From NCBI RefSeq assembly GCF_025660475.1, contig NZ_JAOUSF010000001.1:372001-436000 (forward strand): DNA of 64,000 nucleotides, given 5' to 3'. Below are positions 55,112-63,696 of the stretch, one piece after another. This DNA is from Perspicuibacillus lycopersici. Lineage in GTDB: Bacteria; Bacillota; Bacilli; Bacillales; Caldibacillaceae. Under the pieces are notes generated by a model, which did no database searches, was not told the DNA's origin, and saw only the letters and a program-made list of their open reading frames with translations. The first letter of the stretch is position 1; every line of letters starts with the position of its first letter. Position numbers and translations under genes: made by a program.

Positions 55112-55984
55112 CTACAGTCGTTTAATAAAATACCAGACAGAATTGGTAAATATTTTTGCTTGTGATTCTAACGAGGTTTGCTCAAAGGTTTGTAAAAAAG
55201 GTTTTATTAATGGCTGTAAAACACTTTTACGGATACGTTCATGGGAAAGTTCTTCTAAAATTGCCGAAAATAAATCGTGCTGTTCTATTGTGAAAGTTGC
55301 TACCTCTTTCAATTGGTTCGCCATTTTGAATAATTCCTCTAACTTAATCACTTTTCTTTCAATTTTTGTCCGTAAAAAATGAAGATTGGAACTGTCTAGC
55401 AAGGCACTATTTTTTTCCAATATTTTCGGAATCATAAGTTCGATATAAGATATTAATACTTCTACTATACGGTGTTCAGACTGTGCATTGTTGGAGATTT
55501 TCATAATGAAAAGCATTTGCTGTAGCATGCCCATGAATAATACCGCTAGTTCAAACGCATAATGTCTTATATGTTCCCCAAAAACTTCAATAAACCGTTC
55601 GGAAACCCATTCGGTTTCATACATTCGATGATGCATCACTAGTTTTTTTAATTCCAATTCATTGGAACCTATAATCGCTTCAAACAATGCGTGTAAATTA
55701 CGTTCTTCATTCAACTTAATTAATATTGAAATTTGTTCGATTAAAATTTGTCGATCCTTTGCATCTCTGCCAACCTGCATTTCCATTCGTAATTGGCTGG
55801 CATCGTAACGCAATCCTTCTAATATTTCGGCTATACAATCGTTTTTTGTTGAAAAATAATTGTAAAAAGTACCCTTTGAAATATTGGCACGTTCAATAAT
55901 CTCTTGTATCGATGTTTGCTGAATGCCTTTTTCTACAAATAGATTAAATGCAACTTCAGCTACATGTCTCTTCCGCCTATTCAT
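55112..55984 (-). CDS. TetR-family transcriptional regulator
   Basis: 290 residues from the ATG at 55984 with GGGAGG just upstream, longer than the usual 190-220. The HTH region is AFNLFVEKGIQQTSIQEIIERANISKGTFYNYFSTKNDCI (about 12-50). A helical ligand domain follows. It is divergent from a DHA2-family exporter 165 nt away, the standard layout of a repressor that controls its efflux pump. Confidence 0.87.
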   Translation of the reverse strand: MNRRKRHVAEVAFNLFVEKGIQQTSIQEIIERANISKGTFYNYFSTKNDCIAEILEGLRYDASQLRMEMQVGRDAKDRQILIEQISILIKLNEERNLHALFEAIIGSNELELKKLVMHHRMYETEWVSERFIEVFGEHIRHYAFELAVLFMGMLQQMLFIMKISNNAQSEHRIVEVLISYIELMIPKILEKNSALLDSSNLHFLRTKIERKVIKLEELFKMANQLKEVATFTIEQHDLFSAILEELSHERIRKSVLQPLIKPFLQTFEQTSLESQAKIFTNSVWYFIKRL

Positions 55985-56069
55985 AAGTCCTCCCACGATC
56001 TCTAATCTTTATTTTAGTATAAATTTGTTGGTAATGAATAGCAATGATTAAACCAACGGTATAAAAAGG

Positions 56070-56098
56070 TTGCAAAAATTGAACCCCTGGTTTAAAAT
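56070..56098 (+). promoter_or_regulatory. Candidate promoter of the MFS exporter
   Basis: TTGCAA (56070-56075), 17-nt spacer, TAAAAT (56093-56098). The intergenic region also holds CCAAC...GTTG half-sites at 56053-56072 that could serve the TetR regulator. Confidence 0.4.
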
Positions 56099-56148
56099 CA
56101 TTCAAGTGATGAAAAATTTATATACCGAATAGAGGAGATAAAGACAAA

Positions 56149-57642
56149 ATGAATACAACATTACAACAAAATAAACCACCATATTTAATGATTGCTGTTT
56201 TATTTGTTGGTGCTTTCGTTTCATTCCTAAACAACTCGTTATTAAACGTAGCATTGCCATCCATCATGGTAGATTTAAAAATTGAAAATTATTCTACCGT
56301 TCAATGGTTAGCAACCGGCTATATGCTAGTGAGTGGGGTATTGATACCGGCATCAGCATTTTTAATTACTCGCTTTACAAACCGAAGCTTATATATTACG
56401 TCCTTAGTAATCTTTACGATCGGTACAGCAATGGCAGCATTTGCACCAAATTTTGGGTTTTTACTTGCAGGACGAATGGTTCAAGCAGCAGGATCTTCTG
56501 TTATGGGACCACTATTAATGAACATTATGCTTATTAGCTTCCCAAGAGAAAAACGTGGGGCAGCAATGGGGATTTTCGGACTAGTAATGATTACAGCTCC
56601 AGCGATTGGACCTACATTATCCGGTTATATTGTGGAATACCATGACTGGCGTGTGTTATTCGAAATGATCTTACCACTTGCAGTTATTAGTTTAATTTTA
56701 TCCATCTGGAAATTAGAAAATATAATGGAAACAAACAAAAATGCCAGCATTGATTACTTATCACTCGTGCTATCTACTATCGGATTTGGAGGTTTACTAT
56801 ATGGTTGTAGTACTGCAAGTACAGATGGTTGGGATGATAAAATTGTATTAACAACATTAATTGTTGGTGGAATTACACTAATTTTATTCGTTTTGCGTCA
56901 ATTGCAACTAAAACAACCACTTTTAGATTTGCGTGTATATAAATATCCAATGTTTGCTTTAGCATCGGTAATTTCTATTGTTAATGCTGTTGCAATGTTC
57001 TCAGGAATGATTTTAACTCCTGCATATGTACAAAGTGTTCGAGAAATTTCTCCTCTTGACTCTGGATTAATGATGCTCCCAGGAGCTATTGTAATGGGGA
57101 TTATGTCACCGATTACTGGTAAATTATTTGATAAATTTGGTCCACGAGTATTATCAATCACCGGGCTATGTATTACAGCAGTTTCGACATATTTACTATC
57201 AGAATTACAAATTGATTCGACTTATACCTATATTATTATGATTTATTCCATGCGTATGTTCGGTATGTCCATGGTTATGATGCCGTTAATGACAAATGGA
57301 TTAAATCAATTACCAACTCGTTTGAATCCACATGGTACTGCAGTAAACAATACTGCGCAACAAGTATCTGGTTCAATCGGTACAGCCATTTTAGTTACGA
57401 TAATGAATACCGTAACAACTTCAAAAGGGGAAGATTTAATGGCTTCTGTAGACCCTACTACTTTAACACCTGCAGCTATTGATCATCTTGGTAAAGAAGC
57501 ATTATTATCAGGAATTCAATATTCCTTCTTAGTAGCATTATTTATTAACCTTGCTGCCTTAGTATTAGCGTTCTTTATTAAACGTGTAGACGTTAGTTAT
57601 GAATCCGTGGAAAAAATCGAAAAAGAAAGCAATCCAGCTTAA
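56149..57642 (+). CDS. MFS drug exporter, DHA2 (14-segment) family
   Basis: 497 residues with 14 hydrophobic segments. Early motif LNNSLLNVALPSIMVDL and motif C-like GFLLAGRMVQAAGSSVMGPLLMNIM and GPTLSGYIVEYHDWRVLFEMILP match EmrB/QacA/LmrB transporters. It should export lipophilic compounds using the proton gradient. AGAGGAG lies upstream. The substrate is unknown; expression is probably controlled by the divergent TetR regulator. Confidence 0.9.
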   Translation: MNTTLQQNKPPYLMIAVLFVGAFVSFLNNSLLNVALPSIMVDLKIENYSTVQWLATGYMLVSGVLIPASAFLITRFTNRSLYITSLVIFTIGTAMAAFAPNFGFLLAGRMVQAAGSSVMGPLLMNIMLISFPREKRGAAMGIFGLVMITAPAIGPTLSGYIVEYHDWRVLFEMILPLAVISLILSIWKLENIMETNKNASIDYLSLVLSTIGFGGLLYGCSTASTDGWDDKIVLTTLIVGGITLILFVLRQLQLKQPLLDLRVYKYPMFALASVISIVNAVAMFSGMILTPAYVQSVREISPLDSGLMMLPGAIVMGIMSPITGKLFDKFGPRVLSITGLCITAVSTYLLSELQIDSTYTYIIMIYSMRMFGMSMVMMPLMTNGLNQLPTRLNPHGTAVNNTAQQVSGSIGTAILVTIMNTVTTSKGEDLMASVDPTTLTPAAIDHLGKEALLSGIQYSFLVALFINLAALVLAFFIKRVDVSYESVEKIEKESNPA

Positions 57643-57660
57643 TTCGAATAAAAATAACAA

Positions 57661-57690
57661 AACCCTCTGGCTAGACCAGAGGGTTTTTTA
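57661..57690 (+). terminator. Terminator of the MFS exporter
   Basis: AACCCTCTGG (57661-57670) pairs with CCAGAGGGTT (57676-57685), followed by TTTTT. It may also serve the convergent DinB gene. Confidence 0.85.
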
Positions 57691-57705
57691 TTGATATTTA
57701 ATCTA

Positions 57706-58236
57706 TTATTGGTTTTTCCTGTTTAATATACCTAAATAAGCATCCCATGGTCCAACATCCATTCTATATCTTTCTGCCATCACTCTAACAATTTGGGCAA
57801 TATGTGTTAAATCATGGACAACCCATGTTGAAAGCAACTGCTTAACTGTTACATCACCAAACTCTGGATGGATTCCAATCATCTCCAGATGGATTTCACG
57901 ATTTATCAGCTGCCTAAGTTTCTTTATATTTACCTTTCGAATATCGTTAAATTCCGATAATTTTTCATCAATTGGTCGTTCTGATTGTTTTAAATGCGCA
58001 AAACGATCGAATGAAGGAAACGTTTTTTTCTCTACTCCGTGAAGTATGCTCTCCACCCGCGGAATCCAGTTATGTTTTTCACCTTCTATTAAATGATCAA
58101 TTACTTGCGAACAATTCCAAGTATCTGCTCCTTCATTACATTGCAACCAGTGTATTGATAGCCCCTTTAATAAATGCTCCAAAGCGTCTGGTGTCCGTTC
58201 CAACACTTGTATCGCTTCTTCCAATTCAAAATTCAT
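57706..58236 (-). CDS. DinB-family protein
   Basis: 176 residues, with AGGAGG 8 nt before the ATG. It is a four-helix bundle with the metal-ligand histidines in [15 protein letters not shown] and [19 protein letters not shown]. DinB/YfiT-type proteins are thiol-dependent metalloenzymes, mostly of unknown substrate. Single gene. Confidence 0.85.
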   Translation of the reverse strand: MNFELEEAIQVLERTPDALEHLLKGLSIHWLQCNEGADTWNCSQVIDHLIEGEKHNWIPRVESILHGVEKKTFPSFDRFAHLKQSERPIDEKLSEFNDIRKVNIKKLRQLINREIHLEMIGIHPEFGDVTVKQLLSTWVVHDLTHIAQIVRVMAERYRMDVGPWDAYLGILNRKNQ

Positions 58237-58396
58237 CCAATCGACCTCCTTTTTCCTTATAGACTATGTTTATTTAATCTATGATTATTTTTTTAAATTT
58301 ATTTCATAAGTAGTAATTAATACGAATTTCTATGAAATGATGGATAAAATTACATTCGCTCGAACTATTTTAAGAAAATTAGGTATCTATGTAACG

Positions 58397-58437
58397 AAAA
58401 AACCCCTATTAACCAAAAACTTAGGAAATAGGGGTTT
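58397..58437 (-). terminator. Terminator of the S14 gene
   Basis: AACCCCTATT (58401-58410) pairs with AATAGGGGTT (58427-58436); T-run on the minus strand. Confidence 0.75.
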
Positions 58438-58450
58438 GTTTATAATAATA

Positions 58451-58636
58451 TTACCAACTAGCCTTTTTAAGTCCAGGAATTTGTCCTTTATAGGCATATT
58501 CACGTAAGCAAATTCTACATAGCTGAAATTTTTTAAAAACGCTATGAGGTCTTCCGCAATGCATACAACGAGAATATTCTCGAACCTTATATTTCTGTGG
58601 CATTTGTTGTTTTACTATTAATGACTTCTTTGCCAT
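58451..58636 (-). CDS. rpsN: 30S ribosomal protein S14, zinc-binding (type Z)
   Basis: 61 residues with the zinc ribbon CMHC...CRIC (Cys24, 27, 40, 43) and the conserved end [18 protein letters not shown] precedes the ATG. It binds 16S rRNA in the small-subunit head. It is a monocistronic gene with its own terminator and no ribosomal protein neighbours, so it is not the copy expected in the spc operon. In B. subtilis the dispensable second copy lacks zinc; here the stand-alone copy keeps all four Cys. Confidence 0.93.
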   Translation of the reverse strand: MAKKSLIVKQQMPQKYKVREYSRCMHCGRPHSVFKKFQLCRICLREYAYKGQIPGLKKASW

Positions 58637-58740
58637 GCGGCATCCTCCCTCACAATTTTATGATAAAAATTTATTATACTATAGATTGAAGGTAATTCAT
58701 TCAAGTAAATAATGGAAAGGAACCTGTGACACTTGCCATA

Positions 58741-59514
58741 TTATTCCCTTAGAGCAATACATTGACTATTCATTTGATGAAGCTCTTTACAACTTAAATT
58801 TCTTGCCTCCGCATAATTTCTCACTAAGTAAAATCCAACACAATAGCCGAGCATGCTTGGGTATGAATGTAATCCATATAGTAAATGTTGATGCTTATGA
58901 TCATGTATTGGAATGTTTTTATTCGGGAGTACAATTTGTTCCCACATGTTCTTTAGCTGATCCTTGTTATACCTATTAGTCCAATTACTTAAACCGTCCA
59001 ACCCGTGCCTCTCATAAACAGCATATTCCGCAATTCCTTCAAGAATAATCGTGTCTAGTAAAACGTAATCCTGTTGGTTTTTAGGATAACTTTTCAAACG
59101 GCAAACATGACTATATTCATGAGTAAATAACGAACGAATTTCTTTTTCTGTTTGATGTTCAGCAATGAATAAAAATAATTTATCTTGGAAAGCGATTCCT
59201 GACATTCCGTTATGTTCCATTACTAGCTGCGAATTCAAATGATCCGAAGGAAAAATAAAAATAGGAATATTTGGACCGTCCCACTGTTTTTGTAGCACAT
59301 GTTCTTCCTGTTGTACGATATCCCAAATTTTTTTCTCTTGCATTAATATGATGCGTTCCTTTTCCTCCAAAAATGGGGTCATTCCATATTGAATGAAATA
59401 TTGATATATATCGAACGCCGTTGTTTCTGGAAAATAATGTTCGATTTTCATAAATATTTCTATCGGATCACTGTCCATTTCTAATATCCATTGATCTGTG
59501 TTGATAATAGTCAT
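58741..59514 (-). CDS. YjaZ-like putative zinc metalloprotease (DUF2268)
   Basis: 257 residues from the ATG at 59514 behind AAGGAG. The metal site is HEYSH in SLFTHEYSHVCRL, with the third-ligand Glu likely in ILEGIAEYAVYE. The size and layout (acidic N-half, C-terminal NYAEARNLSCKELHQMNS) fit the Bacillus YjaZ family. No signal peptide, so probably cytoplasmic. Substrate unknown. Confidence 0.8.
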   Translation of the reverse strand: MTIINTDQWILEMDSDPIEIFMKIEHYFPETTAFDIYQYFIQYGMTPFLEEKERIILMQEKKIWDIVQQEEHVLQKQWDGPNIPIFIFPSDHLNSQLVMEHNGMSGIAFQDKLFLFIAEHQTEKEIRSLFTHEYSHVCRLKSYPKNQQDYVLLDTIILEGIAEYAVYERHGLDGLSNWTNRYNKDQLKNMWEQIVLPNKNIPIHDHKHQHLLYGLHSYPSMLGYCVGFYLVRNYAEARNLSCKELHQMNSQCIALRE

Positions 59515-59608
59515 TTCCAATGCTCCTTCATATTTGGTATTATTATCTACCCTTTCATACGATATGGAATAAGGTTAGGTTGTCAGCCATATGCCATATG
59601 CCATCTAC

Positions 59609-60046
59609 TTAAATATTCCATTGCATTAATGTCATTACTTCGTGAAAGCCTAATTTCTTATATAATTGTTTTGCTGGATTTCCAGAGAATACATTTAATT
59701 GTATTTGATTGTATCCTAATTGCCTAAATCTGTTCCTGGCTTCCTTACATAATTCTTTCGCAATCCCCTGCTTTCGATATGCTGGTAAAACATATATTTC
59801 ATTAATAAACCCTACCATTTTATCAAGGTATGGATCATAGGAGACGCCAATGGCAATCCAACCTTGAATGACATTATTTTTTGTCGAAACAAGATAATAA
59901 CCACCATTTTCTAAAAATGGCCAAATAAATTCCTGCGCTTTTTCCCAGCTTAACATCACTTGCCCGTTAGTTGCTTCCTTCATAACAATCAAAGCGTGGT
60001 TCAAAATGGTTTGAGTCTCTTCGTTTGTCGCTTTTCGAATAGCCAT
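59609..60046 (-). CDS. GNAT-family N-acetyltransferase
   Basis: 145 residues from the ATG at 60046 (GGGAAG upstream); in-frame ATGs lie 6 and 10 codons earlier. The acetyl-CoA-binding motif A is EIYVLPAYRKQGIAKELCKEA, followed by motif B LNVFSGNPAKQLYKKLGFHE. It follows the methyltransferase gene with a gap of 26 nt. The acceptor is unknown. Confidence 0.85.
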   Translation of the reverse strand: MAIRKATNEETQTILNHALIVMKEATNGQVMLSWEKAQEFIWPFLENGGYYLVSTKNNVIQGWIAIGVSYDPYLDKMVGFINEIYVLPAYRKQGIAKELCKEARNRFRQLGYNQIQLNVFSGNPAKQLYKKLGFHEVMTLMQWNI

Positions 60047-60072
60047 ATGAACACTTCCCATCGCAAATAATA

Positions 60073-60783
60073 TCAACTACAGTTGAATACTCGAAAGCCG
60101 ATTACTCCTCGAAAGTTATTCGTTATCCTTTCATGCTCTGCTAAAATATGAAAAACCTCTGGATCAATTTGTTCTGACAATAAATAATCCGGCGCATCCT
60201 CCATTGTCATTTCCAAAGGGTTTAAAGGGACATTCTCGATCGAAACATGTTGAAAACCTGCACGTTTCAAAGCTGTTCTCCATTCTTCCTCGGTAGGAAT
60301 TGTTGATAGCTGATAGAAATCAGTAAATTCCTTTAAATTCTGATGTGGAAGCTTCGTTTCTAATACCATTTCAATAGCAAGCAATTTTCCACGAGGTTTT
60401 AACACCCTTTTGAATTCAGATAATGTGAATGGTATTTTTGTAAATACAATTACTGATTCCGATAAAACGAGATCAAATGAACCATTAGCAAATGGTAAAG
60501 ATTCTGTTCTTGCTACTCTCGTTTTAATAGGTAATTTTAATGTTGCAATTCTCTGGTTAGCTTTTTCAATCATAAGTGGATTGGAATCAATACCGTAGCC
60601 TCTACAGCCATACTTTTCTGCAATATATGTTAACGTTTTTCCTGTACCACAGCCAGAGTCCAATACCGTCATTGTTGATTCTATCGATTCATTGGCAAGT
60701 ATTTTTTTCGTTATTTGCATTCCTCCCGGATGTGCACCACCCACTCCGAGAATTGCTAAACAATCCAAATATGTGTATTTCAA
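60073..60783 (-). CDS. Class I SAM-dependent methyltransferase
   Basis: About 236 residues from the TTG at 60783 with GGAAGG upstream; a GTG 4 codons earlier overlaps the site. Motif I LDSGCGTGKTLTYIA, the acidic loop YGIDSNPLMIEKA and the post-motif region FDLVLSESVIVF give a complete Rossmann methyltransferase. It is followed by a GNAT gene, so the two may modify the same small molecule; inference. Confidence 0.85.
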   Translation of the reverse strand: MKYTYLDCLAILGVGGAHPGGMQITKKILANESIESTMTVLDSGCGTGKTLTYIAEKYGCRGYGIDSNPLMIEKANQRIATLKLPIKTRVARTESLPFANGSFDLVLSESVIVFTKIPFTLSEFKRVLKPRGKLLAIEMVLETKLPHQNLKEFTDFYQLSTIPTEEEWRTALKRAGFQHVSIENVPLNPLEMTMEDAPDYLLSEQIDPEVFHILAEHERITNNFRGVIGFRVFNCS

Positions 60784-60997
60784 TTCTTTACACACCTTCC
60801 ATATCGTCTATTACCTCATTTTATGAATGGAGTGCATAATGGTTCGCTATTTTCCAAATCTCACGAAACTTGTTAGTTTCGTCTATAAGAGTACATAATC
60901 CATGCCATGAATTGTTGTCCCTGGGAATGTGCCCATATCACTTTACTTTTACAATCATATAATGATTTCTGTAAATACTTAGGGAGGTGAAAGTTAC

Positions 60998-61108
60998 ATG
61001 AGTGAACAAGTAGGTGGTTTTGGCTACGGTGGAGGTTTTGCATTACTTGTAGTATTGTTTATCCTTTTAATCATTATCGGCGCTTCTTTCGTTGGTTATG
61101 GTTATTAA
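60998..61108 (+). CDS. YjcZ-family sporulation-associated microprotein
   Basis: 36 residues. A Gly/Tyr-rich head (GGFGYGGGF) leads into one membrane helix (ALLVVLFILLIIIGASFVG) and ends GYGY. GGGAGGTG precedes the ATG. Such peptides are common in Bacillales and some localise to the spore; function unknown. Confidence 0.85.
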   Translation: MSEQVGGFGYGGGFALLVVLFILLIIIGASFVGYGY

Positions 61109-61156
61109 GGTTAAGCTATACTGAACGTCTACCGCACATGTTTAACGTTTCAAAAA

Positions 61157-61189
61157 ACAGGCTAGCCCTTTTCACTAGCCTGTTTTTCA
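61157..61189 (+). terminator. Terminator after the YjcZ-family gene
   Basis: AACAGGCTAG (61157-61166) pairs with CTAGCCTGTT (61175-61184), followed by TTTT. Confidence 0.8.
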
Positions 61190-61200
61190 TTGCAAAATAA

Positions 61201-61234
61201 AAAATATCACCACCTGTGCGGGAAGTGATATTTT
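61201..61234 (-). terminator. Terminator of the 61268-61528 gene
   Basis: AAAATATCAC (61201-61210) pairs with GTGATATTTT (61225-61234), with an A-run to the left that gives T residues on the minus strand. Confidence 0.65.
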
Positions 61235-61267
61235 CTAGCTTTTCTCCGACTTTAATAGCCATATTCA

Positions 61268-61528
61268 TTACCAGAAGAAAAACGGTAATAATACTAACGA
61301 TGTAATGGCACCTAGAGCCAATCCATAGGTAAAACCATAACCAGCTCCATAATAACCATAACCAAATCCACCTAAATTTCTTCTCGATCCATCAAATGAA
61401 CGTAAATATACACGGTTGTTCCCTACATTCATAATTAAACCTCGATGAACTCTCCCATCCCGTGTTCGAATTTGGACAGCTCTTCCACGATAGCGATGAC
61501 ATAAGGATCGATATTGCTCAACAGACAT
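61268..61528 (-). CDS. Small basic protein with Sm-like start and Gly/Tyr-rich membrane tail
   Basis: 86 residues, with AGGAGGTG upstream. Residues 1-50 (YRSLCHRYRGRAVQIRTRDGRVHRGLIMNVGNNRVYLRSF) read like a small beta-barrel of Sm/KOW type; then a Gly/Tyr-rich spacer (about 52-68) and a C-terminal hydrophobic segment. I recall similar uncharacterised proteins in Bacillaceae. Spore or envelope association is a guess. Confidence 0.7.
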   Translation of the reverse strand: MSVEQYRSLCHRYRGRAVQIRTRDGRVHRGLIMNVGNNRVYLRSFDGSRRNLGGFGYGYYGAGYGFTYGLALGAITSLVLLPFFFW

Positions 61529-61692
61529 CTATACCCACCTCCTAAATGATCGTAAAACTATTAGCATCATATGATTCATAAGCTATTTGGTATAGGACAA
61601 ATTCATTGATTAAATCGTGGAAACTTCCATCCGAATAGGAAATGAATAAACTTTTGCAAAAAAACCATGTTATATAGCAGGAGGTGTTCAGA

Positions 61693-61830
61693 ATGGGAAA
61701 AGACCGTCAAGAAAAAAAGCTAAGACAAAGTGGACGAGTAGAATCCGATCGCGATCAATCCTTGAGTAATAAAGGGGCTACAAAAATGTCCAGTCCAGAA
61801 GAAGCTAGACAGCTAAATGATGGGAAATAA
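61693..61830 (+). CDS. YpzI-family small protein
   Basis: 45 residues, highly charged: MGKDRQEKKLRQSGRVESDRD and GATKMSSPEEARQLNDGK match the YpzI pattern. AGGAGG precedes the ATG. Function unknown in the family. A terminator follows. Confidence 0.8.
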   Translation: MGKDRQEKKLRQSGRVESDRDQSLSNKGATKMSSPEEARQLNDGK

Positions 61831-61849
61831 TATAAATTAAAGAATTTTA

Positions 61850-61878
61850 AAAACCGGTGGAAATTCCCCCGGTTTTTT
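61850..61878 (+). terminator. Terminator after the YpzI-family gene
   Basis: AAACCGG pairs with CCGGTTT (with inner TGG/CCC contact), followed by TTTT. Confidence 0.75.
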
Positions 61879-61897
61879 ACTATTTATTAATTCATAG

Positions 61898-61925
61898 TTG
61901 ACTTATCGGAATAGTAATGTATAAT
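61898..61925 (+). promoter_or_regulatory. Sigma-A promoter of the SAM riboswitch transcript
   Basis: TTGACT (61898-61903), 16-nt spacer, TATAAT (61920-61925), about 35 nt before the aptamer. Confidence 0.7.
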
Positions 61926-61961
61926 TTAATTAACTACTTCTTACTTAATTGAATAGTCTGG

Positions 61962-62064
61962 CTTATCCAGAGAGGTGGAGGGAAATGGCCCTATGAAGCC
62001 TCAGCAACAGATTCTCATGGAATACTGTGCTAATTCCATCAAGCGTTATTGCTTGAAAGATAAG
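61962..62064 (+). promoter_or_regulatory. SAM-I (S-box) riboswitch aptamer
   Basis: P1 CTTATC (61962-61967) pairs with GATAAG (62059-62064). The diagnostic conserved blocks AGAGAGGTGGAGGG, TGGCCCTATGAAGCC, CAGCAACAG, GTGCTAATTCC and GAAAGATAAG are all present in order, as in S-box leaders. SAM binding would stabilise P1 and favour the terminator that follows, switching off the downstream gene when methionine/SAM is plentiful. Confidence 0.95.
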
Positions 62065-62079
62065 TGGAGAAATGCGATT

Positions 62080-62112
62080 CACCTCTTCTTATCTATTTGA
62101 AGAGGTTTTTTG
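62080..62112 (+). terminator. Riboswitch-controlled terminator
   Basis: ACCTCTTC (62081-62088) pairs with GAAGAGGT (62099-62106), followed by TTTTT. It lies between the S-box aptamer and the ATG at 62136. Confidence 0.85.
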
Positions 62113-62135
62113 TTATAAAAAGGAGTGAAGGAAAC

Positions 62136-62333
62136 ATGAGTAATACGAATCGAAAAAATTCAGAAGATAAAAGAACAAAAATAATTGATAAGCTAATTGC
62201 TTTTCAAGTTTATAAATCAGAAGATAAACATTTATATGAACTAACATTACCAGAGCTTGAAACCGAATATAGCAAATATTTTTCGAATTGCCATCCCCAC
62301 GGGGAATATAGTTCACTTCAATGGAATAAATAA
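62136..62333 (+). CDS. FbpA-like (Fur-regulated basic protein) microprotein under a SAM riboswitch
   Basis: 65 residues from the ATG at 62136 with AAGGAG upstream. The core KIIDKLIAFQVYKSEDKHLYELTLPELETEY matches the FbpA family of small basic proteins that in B. subtilis act in iron-sparing regulation. A C-terminal extension with Cys and His (NCHPHGEYSSLQW) is added. It is the only gene behind the S-box: the next gene lies on the other strand. I see no Fur box in the leader, so the protein appears to have moved to methionine/SAM control. Confidence 0.75.
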   Translation: MSNTNRKNSEDKRTKIIDKLIAFQVYKSEDKHLYELTLPELETEYSKYFSNCHPHGEYSSLQWNK

Positions 62334-62610
62334 CGGTAACCACCATATATACCCCATATTCAAATAAAAAAAATGTTACCTTTTTTTATAATTGGAAACG
62401 AAGGATGTAGTGCGCAATTGAACACAACATCCTTACTTACTTGAAAGCGCATTCATATTTTGGGTAGCTTTAAGTAAAAAATTATGTATTGGTAAACTTT
62501 CATAAAAGGGAACAAACTCCTAGTGAACCACGATGATTTTGAGAATAGAGTGGTTTGTTTGATGAATATCTTAAATTATTTCTGATGATGAGCAAATGAT
62601 GTTTTGACAG
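62334..62610. other. Non-coding gap after the FbpA-like gene
   Basis: AT-rich; no credible frame or terminator hairpin that I can see. Confidence 0.45.
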
Positions 62611-62709
62611 CTAGATAAGTTTCACTATATACAAAATAATAAGGATCCATAGTCCTAATGATAGTGATATTCCCCATAGACATCCTTTCGCAAATGATTG
62701 CTTCTCCAT
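62611..62709 (-). CDS. Possible single-pass membrane microprotein
   Basis: 32 residues: MEKQSFAKGCLWGISLSLG, then a hydrophobic run (LWILIILYIVKLI). GGTG lies 9 nt before the ATG. The charged head plus single helix looks like a genuine microprotein, but the evidence is composition only. Confidence 0.4.
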   Translation of the reverse strand: MEKQSFAKGCLWGISLSLGLWILIILYIVKLI

Positions 62710-62893
62710 CTAATATCACCAACCTTATTGGGCTTGCCCCTATTGTACAGTAAACATTTGAAAAATATTGTCATTACAAGTTGTCGAAAATTGTTTTTTG
62801 GAATTTTCTATTAAAATAAATTCGTTTGCTATACGTTATTTTATCTATTCGGTAGACTATCCATCCCCCTCATTCCACAATTTACTATATTAA

Positions 62894-62941
62894 ACAAAAA
62901 AGCCCTATAAATGCAGATTGAATCTAACATTTATGGGCTAT
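62894..62941 (-). terminator. Terminator of the DsbA/FrnE-family gene
   Basis: AGCCC-TAAATG pairs with CATTTA-GGGCT around a 14-nt loop; T-run on the minus strand (A-run at 62894-62900). Confidence 0.75.
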
Positions 62942-62973
62942 TTTACGATTTTGAAAGGATAGATCTCCTACGT

Positions 62974-63696
62974 TTATTTCTTTATTTCGCACCCTTCATC
63001 TGTGCAAACACCAGCATCTGCACCTGTTGGATTTAATGTTTGTAATACTGGCTTAACGTTTGTTTCCTCTTCCCATACTTTTTCTAATGTTTGAAGAAAG
63101 ACAGTCTCTGGTTGGGCACCAGATATCGCATATTTTCGATTAAAAACGAAAAATGGCACTCCTTGTACACCGATTTGATAGGCTTGCCGAATATCATGAT
63201 GAACTGCTTGTGCATAACGATCACTTGCCAATACTTCCGCAACCTCTTCTTTATCCAACCCGATTTCTCCAGCAAGCTCAATCAATGTTTCATGGTCACT
63301 AATAAGCTTTGATTCGGTAAAATAGGCGTATAAGAAACGTTCTGTAGCCTCTTTTCCTTTCCCTTTTTCAGCAGCATATTTTGCCACACGATGAGCATCA
63401 AATGTATTCGCATATTTCATTGTGTCAAAATTATACGTCAACTGTAATGTGCTTGCTTGCTGTGCAACTTGTTTATTCATAGCAATCGTTTGTTCCAGTG
63501 GAAATCCTTTTAGCTTTGAAAAGGTTTCATAAAAATTCATTCCTTCAATATGCTTTGCTTCTGGATCAAGCTGATAGCTTTTATATTCAACTTCTATTTC
63601 ATTACGATGCGCAAATTGCTCCATTGCGTTTTCTAATCTTCTTTTCCCCATATAACAAAATGGACATACAAAATCAGACCAAATTTCGATTTTCAT
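62974..63696 (-). CDS. DsbA-family thiol oxidoreductase (FrnE-like)
   Basis: 240 residues from the ATG at 63696 behind GGGGTG. Active site FVCPFCYMG (CPFC) near the N-terminus, a helical insertion, and the cis-Pro loop VQGVPFFVFN. No signal peptide, so cytoplasmic. An extra Cys pair closes the C-terminus (DAGVCTDEGCEIKK). FrnE relatives act as disulfide isomerases under oxidative stress. Single gene. Confidence 0.9.
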   Translation of the reverse strand: MKIEIWSDFVCPFCYMGKRRLENAMEQFAHRNEIEVEYKSYQLDPEAKHIEGMNFYETFSKLKGFPLEQTIAMNKQVAQQASTLQLTYNFDTMKYANTFDAHRVAKYAAEKGKGKEATERFLYAYFTESKLISDHETLIELAGEIGLDKEEVAEVLASDRYAQAVHHDIRQAYQIGVQGVPFFVFNRKYAISGAQPETVFLQTLEKVWEEETNVKPVLQTLNPTGADAGVCTDEGCEIKK

